A DNA stretch of 8,922 bases, taken from assembly GCA_017542915.1 (NCBI GenBank), contig JAFXWI010000047.1, positions 1-8,922 on the forward strand. The letters run 5' to 3'. The translations under genes were made by a program, and so were the position numbers. The notes below the pieces were generated by a model. That model was not told where the DNA came from. It made no database searches and worked only from the letters and a program-made list of their open reading frames with translations. Of the stretch, positions 1 through 4,568 are shown piece after piece. The stretch's first letter is position 1. Each line of letters begins with the position of its first letter. The stretch is from Paludibacteraceae bacterium (lineage in GTDB: Bacteria > Bacteroidota > Bacteroidia > Bacteroidales > Paludibacteraceae).

Positions 1-327
1 AAGTCCCAACACGCAGCCGACCAGAAGATGGTTCTCGCTACTCACCGTGTAGCTCCGACCCAGAACCCGAACTGCTCTCGTCTGTACATCCGCGGTCTGA
101 ACTCGATCTCCCGTTCGACCCCTGTGACCGCCAAGGAGACCAAGATCCGTTCTTGTTTCTCGGCAGTAGCAGCAGCCGTAGCCGCACGTGCGGTCGACCT
201 CTCGAAGATGTCCGCTGACCAGCAGGCTTTCGCAGCCCAGAAGGATCAGCCGGACGGCAAAAAGACCATGCGTGCCTACCTCTGGAAGCTGGAGAAAGAG
301 GCGTATGACGCCGAGCACAACGGGTAA
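1..327 (+). CDS. Small basic Ala-rich protein of unknown function, 5' end cut by window edge
   Basis: The frame is open from base 1 and ends at TAA (325-327), so 108 codons are visible. An internal ATG at 28 would give 99 residues, but nine sense codons precede it in frame and are protein-like (KSQHAADQK), so the true start is probably upstream of the window. No catalytic motif or membrane segment is seen. The middle is Ala-rich and probably helical (around SAVAAAVAARAVDLSKM), and the protein carries many Lys and Arg residues, including a basic C-terminal third (DGKKTMRAYLWKLEKEAYDAE). Codon choice is strongly biased to C- or G-ending codons (ctc, acc, gcc, aag, ctg), more so than in the genes that follow, which suggests high expression. 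I believe similar small proteins occur in other Bacteroidales but cannot name a family or role. Transcription probably ends at the hairpin at 505-541. Confidence 0.7.
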   Translation, partial: KSQHAADQKMVLATHRVAPTQNPNCSRLYIRGLNSISRSTPVTAKETKIRSCFSAVAAAVAARAVDLSKMSADQQAFAAQKDQPDGKKTMRAYLWKLEKEAYDAEHNG

Positions 328-331
328 GCCG

Positions 332-366
332 AATTCACAATTCACAATTCACAATTATCAATTCAC
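332..366. repeat. Heptamer tandem array, left arm (AATTCAC type)
   Basis: Five consecutive 7-bp units begin four bases after the stop of the first gene: AATTCAC at 332, 339 and 346, AATTATC at 353, AATTCAC at 360. On the opposite strand the unit is a rotation of TTGTGAA, which is also the unit of the array at 445-496. The two arrays therefore form inverted arms around a 78-bp centre. Confidence 0.9.
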
Positions 367-444
367 AAAGCGTCCTATAGGGTTTTGTACAAACTGAAGA
401 GTCCGTACGTATTCTTGTAGTCCGTACCAAACACCGCAAGCCCT

Positions 445-496
445 TTGTACATTGTGATTTGTACATTGTGAATTGTGATTTGTACATTGTGAATTG
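445..496. repeat. Heptamer tandem array, right arm (TTGTRMW type)
   Basis: Seven 7-bp units in perfect phase plus a terminal TTG. In order they are TTGTACA, TTGTGAT, TTGTACA, TTGTGAA, TTGTGAT, TTGTACA and TTGTGAA. The TTGTGAA units are the reverse complement of the left-arm unit. The array ends next to the terminator hairpin. The centre between the arms (367-444) has no gene. It holds a 9-bp direct repeat (AGTCCGTAC at 400-408 and 419-427) and one isolated TTGTACA embedded in the palindrome TTGTACAA. Confidence 0.9.
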
Positions 497-504
497 AAAA
501 AAGG

Positions 505-541
505 AAAAATCGCTCAAAATCGGGCGATTTTTCTCTTTTTT
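505..541 (+). terminator. Intrinsic terminator
   Basis: A perfect 9-bp inverted repeat, AAAAATCGC (505-513) and GCGATTTTT (524-532), encloses a 10-base loop and is followed by a T-rich run (533-541). The A-rich left flank means it could also work on the minus strand, but no minus-strand gene points at it. It would end transcription from the first gene just before promoter 1. Confidence 0.8.
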
Positions 542-542
542 C

Positions 543-573
543 TTGCATATTTGCAAAAAAAGTTGTATCTTTG
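543..573 (+). promoter_or_regulatory. Bacteroidota-type promoter 1
   Basis: The -7 element TATCTTTG (566-573) matches the Bacteroidota consensus TAnnTTTG. A -33 TTG lies at 543-545, 20 bases upstream. Transcription would start a few bases after 573, giving a leader of roughly 30 bases to the ATG at 612. The spacing is identical to that of promoter 2. Confidence 0.75.
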
Positions 574-611
574 CACCCGAAAAGATTATTGATAACAAAA
601 TAATTATACTT

Positions 612-1019
612 ATGATGAAGAAATTTCTTTTTCTCCCGCTACTATTGATATCAATGGCGGTGATGGTGAGTGCAGAGACTCCTTCTCTTGTGCCTGCGAT
701 GATTGTGTATGGCACGGACGGAAGCCGGCAGGTGGTGCAGTTAGACGCTACCAATGTAACAGATTTAATAGTATTGCAGCATGGTCAGTCGTTGTCGGTG
801 GATATTCCCGAAGCACAAATCAACGGCATCAGAAGTATATCCTTTTCGATGGTTGACTCAGGCGAGATGCCGTCGGATGTGGAGCGTGCAGAAGGCACAC
901 TTGTTAGGAGTGTAGAGAAAATGATACGTGACGGACAGGTGATTCTCCGCCTGCATACACAAGACGGCGGGGTAGTAGAGTACGATATTCGCGGTAATAA
1001 AGTAATAACAAACAAATAA
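612..1019 (+). CDS. Exported hypothetical protein
   Basis: A 135-residue protein. The start is placed at ATG 612 (ATG 615 is equally possible) because promoter 1 lies inside the longer open frame that begins at 543, and because this start begins directly with a signal peptide: Met-Met-Lys-Lys, a hydrophobic core at about residues 5-19, and a likely signal peptidase I site after Ala21 (VSA-ET). The mature part of about 114 residues looks beta-rich, has no cysteine or recognisable catalytic motif, and ends in a hydrophilic tail (residues 112-135). The segment INGIRSISF resembles the short 'DSITF'-like motif found near the N-terminus of many secreted Bacteroidales proteins, including the next gene product. 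It lies 13 bases upstream of the next gene, so the two are probably co-transcribed and both exported. Function unknown. The frame and secretion call are solid. Confidence 0.8.
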   Translation: MMKKFLFLPLLLISMAVMVSAETPSLVPAMIVYGTDGSRQVVQLDATNVTDLIVLQHGQSLSVDIPEAQINGIRSISFSMVDSGEMPSDVERAEGTLVRSVEKMIRDGQVILRLHTQDGGVVEYDIRGNKVITNK

Positions 1020-1032
1020 AACAATACGAATT

Positions 1033-1872
1033 ATGAAAAAGTTCTTTATGGCAGTCATCGCCTTGATGATGACGGCAAACGCTTCGGCGAGGTTTTACAT
1101 CTATCTGAGTAATGGCGAAGTGTTACAAGCCGATAGTATCAGTACGGTGGCACCACCCGCCGAGTTCTCGGTAGGTGAATCTAAGAAAGTGCAATTCGCG
1201 CATGGCAACCTGCAATACCAAGCAAGCACCCAAACATGGCGCTTTGCGGAGAACCAGTATGACACGATAGGCGGTGCAAACTCCAATATATCCGATTCCT
1301 ACAGCGGTTGGATAGATTTATTCGGCTGGGGCACGGGCAATAATCCGATTAATACAAGCATGAACACTGGCGATTATCCTACCTTTAACGATTGGGGTGA
1401 TAATATAGGAGAAGGCTGGCGCACGCTGAACACAGACGAATGGATATATCTGTTCTGTGAGCGTACGGATGCTGCGCACCTGTTTGGCATGGGTTCTGTA
1501 AATGGGGTAAACGGAACTATTGTGCTTCCTGATGATTGGGCAGGTGATAAATTCACGGATACGGATAACGGTCTTAATTATAGTGACGGATCTTATGGCA
1601 ATAATGATGGCGAACGCTATTCTTTCAATACTTATACGGCTGAACAGTGGAGAACGATGGAGGAAGCCGGTGCTGTTTTCCTGCCTGCTCCGGGTTGCCG
1701 CGCCGGAACGGAGGTGATCAATGTCAACTTGGCAGGCTACTATTGGTCTAGTACGCCGTCGAACCTAGGGGGCGAAGCGTACTACCTGTACATCAGCTCG
1801 TACGGCCTCAATCCGCATTACAGCAACGGTCGTCATAACGCTATCTCGGTTCGTTTAGTTCGCGATTTTTAA
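1033..1872 (+). CDS. Exported protein with FISUMP/DUF1566-like C-terminal domain
   Basis: A 279-residue protein with a signal peptide (residues 1-19, cleavage likely after ASA). A short linker (20-42) contains a GEVLQADSIS element, and then comes one long domain. The N-terminal half carries KKVQFAHGNLQY, GWIDLFGWGTG (92-102) and GWRTLNTDEWIYLF (128-141). The C-terminal half carries EQWRTMEEAGAVFLPAPG (204-221), GYYWSSTP (235-242) and the closing SVRLVRDF (272-279). The GYYWSST...SVRLVRD signature is that of the Fibrobacter succinogenes major paralogous (FISUMP)/DUF1566 group, whose members are secreted or surface proteins, often multicopy, with a fold related to C-type-lectin or formylglycine-enzyme domains. 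The segment between these two motifs (residues 243-271) is the hypervariable part in paralogs and is the kind of region targeted by diversity-generating retroelements. Ligand and role are unknown, and no lipobox is present. Confidence 0.8.
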   Translation: MKKFFMAVIALMMTANASARFYIYLSNGEVLQADSISTVAPPAEFSVGESKKVQFAHGNLQYQASTQTWRFAENQYDTIGGANSNISDSYSGWIDLFGWGTGNNPINTSMNTGDYPTFNDWGDNIGEGWRTLNTDEWIYLFCERTDAAHLFGMGSVNGVNGTIVLPDDWAGDKFTDTDNGLNYSDGSYGNNDGERYSFNTYTAEQWRTMEEAGAVFLPAPGCRAGTEVINVNLAGYYWSSTPSNLGGEAYYLYISSYGLNPHYSNGRHNAISVRLVRDF

Positions 1873-1885
1873 TTTTTAATTTTCT
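1865..1885. repeat. Short A/T heptamer run at gene junction
   Basis: Three 7-base units fill the end of the FISUMP gene and the gap to the next ATG: ATTTTTA (1865-1871), ATTTTTA (1872-1878) and ATTTTCT (1879-1885). The stop codon lies inside. Low complexity makes chance more likely here than for the other arrays, but the 7-base phase is the same. Confidence 0.5.
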
Positions 1886-2338
1886 ATGGTTCAACGAATT
1901 CAGACGCTTTATTTATTGGCGATCGTGATCTTGGGCATCACGTTGTGCTTCAAGCCGGTAATCCAACTCGTGACACCCGAAGAAGCCGCAGAGTTGCAAG
2001 TATATGAACTGAGTGCGTTAGGCGGTGCTCCTCTTCAAGGCCTCTGGGGCTTGTTGCTCACTACCGTGTTGATGCCGCTTCTTGCGTTCGTGGACATCTT
2101 CCTCTATAAGAAACGCATCCTGCAGGCACGGCTCAATATCTTCCTTGCGTTACTCTGCTTAGGCTACTACGGCGTGCTCGCCATCTATATCTGGCAGGCA
2201 AAACTGGCGTTAGGAGTGGAGTGGAATATATTGCCGTGGGCTTCTATTCCATTGATTAACTTTGTATTAACCCTCATGGCTACACGGCGTATCCTTAAAG
2301 ATGAGGCACTCGTTCGTGCTGCCGATAGAATCCGTTAA
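1886..2338 (+). CDS. DUF4293 family integral membrane protein
   Basis: A 150-residue protein with four predicted transmembrane helices at about residues 8-28, 52-74, 83-104 and 112-134. The opening MVQRIQTLYLL and the closing RRILKDEALVRAADRIR (residues 134-150) are the conserved ends of the DUF4293 family, a Bacteroidota family of small inner-membrane proteins with no established function. Length is normal for the family. A loop of about 23 residues between helices 1 and 2 (PEEAAELQVYELSALGG) is probably periplasmic, and the basic C-terminus probably cytoplasmic. The start is fixed by the family's N-terminal motif. It follows the previous stop by 13 bases and precedes the channel gene by 3 bases, so translational coupling with that gene is likely. 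Confidence 0.88.
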   Translation: MVQRIQTLYLLAIVILGITLCFKPVIQLVTPEEAAELQVYELSALGGAPLQGLWGLLLTTVLMPLLAFVDIFLYKKRILQARLNIFLALLCLGYYGVLAIYIWQAKLALGVEWNILPWASIPLINFVLTLMATRRILKDEALVRAADRIR

Positions 2339-2341
2339 ACG

Positions 2342-3343
2342 ATGAATATACTTACTATTTTATTGCAAGCCACCCCTACGGCGGAGCAGATCCGTCAGCA
2401 TCAAGATTCGCTTCGTGCTAACGCCCGACAGCTGGTCGAATTGGCAAAAGAAGATCCGGACGAGTTTCTGCATATGTCCATTCAATCGCTGGTCACCTTT
2501 GGTATCAAGGTCTTGGCGGCGTTAGCTATTTTCTTTTTGGGCATGCTGCTCCTTCGTTGGGTTCGCGCGTGGCTCCGTCGGCGTTTTGAGCGTCGTAAAA
2601 CCGAGCCGACCATCGCTTCGTTCATCATCTCGTTTGTCAATATATCCGTGGTCACCTTGTTGACCATCGTGAGCGTCAGCACCTTAGGGGTGGACACCAC
2701 CTCTTTGGCAGCACTGTTAGCCGCCGGAGGTTTGGCAATCGGAATGGCGCTCTCCGGTACCGTGCAGAATTTCGCAGGAGGACTGATGATTCTTGCCTTC
2801 AAGCCCTTTAAGGCGGGTGATTTCATAGAGGCACAAGGAACAATGGGCAAAGTGGTAGAGGTGAATATCACCGCCACTAAGATCCTCACGCTCGATAACC
2901 GCGTAGTGATCCTGCCTAATGGAGCGCTCTCCAATGGCGTGATCCATAACTACAACGGTCGTCCTTTGCGAAGGGTAGAGTGGTCGGTCAGCGTCTCTTA
3001 TGGCGTGGATGCCGCTGCTTGCAAAGCCGCTATCTTAGCGATCCTCAATAGTGACCCTCGTGTGTTGCAGGCGGATACGGATATGAAGAAACTGTACGAC
3101 GAACTGAAAATAACCGCCTACCAGCTCTCTACCGTCAATTATCGTATGGAAGCTATCCCTGCGCCTTTCGTAGCGCTCAAATCGCTTAACTCGAATGACA
3201 TCACGTTTGTGGTGCGTGTCTGGGTACGAAGCGATGACTATTGGCCGGTCTTCTTTGATCTCCAAGAGCGTTTCTATACCGAACTTCCGCCGCAAGGCTT
3301 CACCTTTGCCTACCCGCACGTGGATGTTACGATGGTGAAATAG
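2342..3343 (+). CDS. MscS-family small-conductance mechanosensitive channel
   Basis: A 333-residue inner-membrane channel that would open under membrane tension to release solutes during hypo-osmotic shock. It has a hydrophilic N-terminal stretch (residues 10-45) and membrane helices at about 49-71, 91-113 and 117-150. The last helix has the Ala/Gly-rich pore pattern (AALLAAGGLAIGMALSG, 123-139) followed by VQNFAGGLMIL. The MscS beta domain follows, with GDFIEAQGTMGKVVEVNI (159-176), the LPNG turn (191-194) and IHNYNGRPLRRVEW. The C-terminal alpha/beta domain ends FAYPHVDVTMVK, equivalent to the FPYPQMDV end of E. coli MscS. It is longer than E. coli MscS (286 residues). By eye this comes from the N-terminal tail and an insertion of roughly 25 residues at about 243-278 (ADTDMKKLYDELKITAY onward) inside the C-terminal domain. 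It sits between the DUF4293 gene and rlmN, with 3- and 8-base gaps. Confidence 0.95.
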   Translation: MNILTILLQATPTAEQIRQHQDSLRANARQLVELAKEDPDEFLHMSIQSLVTFGIKVLAALAIFFLGMLLLRWVRAWLRRRFERRKTEPTIASFIISFVNISVVTLLTIVSVSTLGVDTTSLAALLAAGGLAIGMALSGTVQNFAGGLMILAFKPFKAGDFIEAQGTMGKVVEVNITATKILTLDNRVVILPNGALSNGVIHNYNGRPLRRVEWSVSVSYGVDAAACKAAILAILNSDPRVLQADTDMKKLYDELKITAYQLSTVNYRMEAIPAPFVALKSLNSNDITFVVRVWVRSDDYWPVFFDLQERFYTELPPQGFTFAYPHVDVTMVK

Positions 3344-3351
3344 TAAGGACA

Positions 3352-4440
3352 ATGGAGTGTTTATTAGGAAAAACATTGCCCGAACTGCAAGAGGTAGCGC
3401 TTAGCGTCGGTTTGCAGAAGTTTGCCGGCAAGCAATTAGCCGAGTGGTTGTACGTGCGTCGCGTGAGCTCTTTTGATGAGATGACCAATATCTCTCTCAA
3501 AGGGCGCGAGGCGCTCAAGGCGAATTATACAATAGGAAGACACGCACCTACACGCGAAGCGGTCAGCGTCGATGGTACCCGTAAGTACCTCTTTGAAATC
3601 GCAAATTTAAAATCTCAAATCTCAAATCTCAAATCCAGTTTCGTAGAAACTGTCTATATTCCCGAGGACGATCGGGCTACGCTCTGCGTCTCCTCGCAGG
3701 CGGGATGTAAGATGGGTTGCCGTTTCTGCATGACCGGAACGCTTGGTTTCCATGGGCACCTCTCTGCCGCTGAGATCCTCAATCAGATCTTTTGGGGAAT
3801 GTCTGTCGCCGCTGACGGTCAGTCAGATGCCGGTCTTACTAACCTCGTTCTCATGGGCGAAGGCGAACCGATGGATAACCTCGATCATGTCCTTCGTGCC
3901 TTGGAGATCATGACCGCGCCCTATGGCTGCGCATGGTCGCCTAAACGTATTACCGTCTCTACGGTCGGCATTCCGGCAATGAAGCGTTTCCTCGATGAGA
4001 GTGAGTGCCATCTGGCGGTTTCGATGCACAATCCTTTCCCTCTGGAGCGTGCGGAGATCATGCCTGCCGAGCGGATGATGTCCATCGCTCAGGTCGTCTC
4101 GCTGCTCAAGCAGTATGACTGGTCCCATCAACGTCGTGTGAGCTTTGAGTATATCTGCTGGGCAGGGATGAACGATTCGCCTCGTCATGCCAAGGAACTG
4201 CTCCGTCTGCTCAAAGGGCTGAACTGCCGCATTAACCTCATCCGTTTTCACGAAGGAGTAGAGGAGATCAAACCGTCTGAAACGAATACCAAACGCTTCC
4301 AACCCTCCAACGAGAAACAGATGGAGTGGTTACGCGACTATTTGACGGATCACGGGCTGACCACTACTATCCGCCGTTCCCGAGGAGAAGACATCCTTGC
4401 TGCCTGCGGCATGCTTGTCAATGCCCTTCAGCAAAAATAG
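3352..4440 (+). CDS. rlmN: Dual-specificity 23S rRNA (A2503-C2)/tRNA (A37-C2) methyltransferase RlmN
   Basis: A 362-residue cytoplasmic radical-SAM enzyme that methylates C2 of A2503 in 23S rRNA and of A37 in some tRNAs. The iron-sulfur cluster motif is GCKMGCRFC with Cys119, Cys123 and Cys126. Upstream LCVSS carries Cys112, which matches the conserved Cys118 of E. coli. The C-terminal RGEDILAACGML carries Cys352, which matches the methyl-carrying Cys355. SAM-binding GEGEP (169-173), SPKRITVSTVG (196-206), HLAVSMHNP (220-228) and INLIRFH (294-300) are all present. The N-terminal helical domain (1-65) is also present. Two departures from the family are seen. An extra loop of about 12 residues (roughly 84-96, NLKSQISNLKS) before the conserved VETVYIPEDDRATLC is encoded by a heptamer repeat. 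A slightly long loop lies at about 301-320. The frame is intact and the enzyme looks functional. It starts 8 bases after the channel gene's stop. Confidence 0.97.
   Translation: MECLLGKTLPELQEVALSVGLQKFAGKQLAEWLYVRRVSSFDEMTNISLKGREALKANYTIGRHAPTREAVSVDGTRKYLFEIANLKSQISNLKSSFVETVYIPEDDRATLCVSSQAGCKMGCRFCMTGTLGFHGHLSAAEILNQIFWGMSVAADGQSDAGLTNLVLMGEGEPMDNLDHVLRALEIMTAPYGCAWSPKRITVSTVGIPAMKRFLDESECHLAVSMHNPFPLERAEIMPAERMMSIAQVVSLLKQYDWSHQRRVSFEYICWAGMNDSPRHAKELLRLLKGLNCRINLIRFHEGVEEIKPSETNTKRFQPSNEKQMEWLRDYLTDHGLTTTIRRSRGEDILAACGMLVNALQQK
3610..3635. repeat. Heptamer array inside rlmN (AAATCTC x 3.7)
   Basis: Three exact AAATCTC units (3610-3616, 3617-3623, 3624-3630) are followed by AAATC (3631-3635). 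On the minus strand the unit is a rotation of TTGAGAT. The array is coding and specifies most of the extra loop in RlmN. Because 7 is not a multiple of 3, gain or loss of one unit shifts the frame. The two alternative frames meet TAG at 3644-3646 or TAA at 3708-3710, before the radical-SAM cysteine cluster is complete. Confidence 0.92.
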
Positions 4441-4485
4441 AAAGAGTCAAAAAGTATCTCGAAGTACCCAAAATTGATAAAAAAT

Positions 4486-4506
4486 AGTCCTTCTGAGAAC
4501 TTTTTT
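4486..4506 (+). terminator. Weak intrinsic terminator candidate after rlmN
   Basis: AGT...ACT ends (4486-4488 and 4499-4501, sharing a T with the tract) and an inner CT/AG pair form a short, mismatched stem around TCTG, followed by six T (4501-4506). The stem is poor, so read-through into the next unit is possible. I see no better terminator between 4441 and 4540. Confidence 0.3.
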
Positions 4507-4517
4507 GTCCCTAACTC

Positions 4518-4548
4518 TTGTATATATAAAAAAAAAGTAGTACCTTTG
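4518..4548 (+). promoter_or_regulatory. Bacteroidota-type promoter 2
   Basis: The -7 element TACCTTTG (4541-4548) matches TAnnTTTG. A TTG at 4518-4520 lies 20 bases upstream, the same spacing as promoter 1. An A-rich tract fills the spacer. It would drive the four-gene signalling run starting at 4569, with a very short leader of about 15 bases or less. Confidence 0.8.
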
Positions 4549-4560
4549 CATGCGCAAAGG
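4543..4560 (+). promoter_or_regulatory. Inverted repeat over the promoter 2 -7 element and start region
   Basis: CCTTTGC (4543-4549) and GCAAAGG (4554-4560) are perfect 7-base inverted arms around ATGC. The left arm is most of the -7 element. The right arm contains AAAGG, placed 8 bases before the ATG at 4569, where a ribosome-binding site would sit. It could be a dyad operator for a repressor or autoregulator. If the transcript began within the left arm, it could instead be a leader hairpin hiding the translation start. Confidence 0.45.
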
Positions 4561-4568
4561 TTATTATT

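Noticed and set aside
332..496. CRISPR array
   Set aside because: Units are 7 bp in direct tandem without spacers, and no cas genes are nearby.
543..611. Longer N-terminus for the exported protein, starting from a TTG at 543
   Set aside because: It would begin at the -33 element of promoter 1 and put 23 polar residues before a clear signal peptide. ATG at 612 or 615 fits better.
335..754. Minus-strand open frame with peptide repeats (FTMYKSQ)
   Set aside because: The repeats are a translation of the heptamer array, and the frame overlaps the terminator, promoter 1 and the start of the exported-protein gene.
3601..3636. rlmN as a pseudogene disrupted by a repeat insertion
   Set aside because: The reading frame continues through the repeat and all catalytic and cluster cysteines are present downstream, so the gene is intact in this copy.
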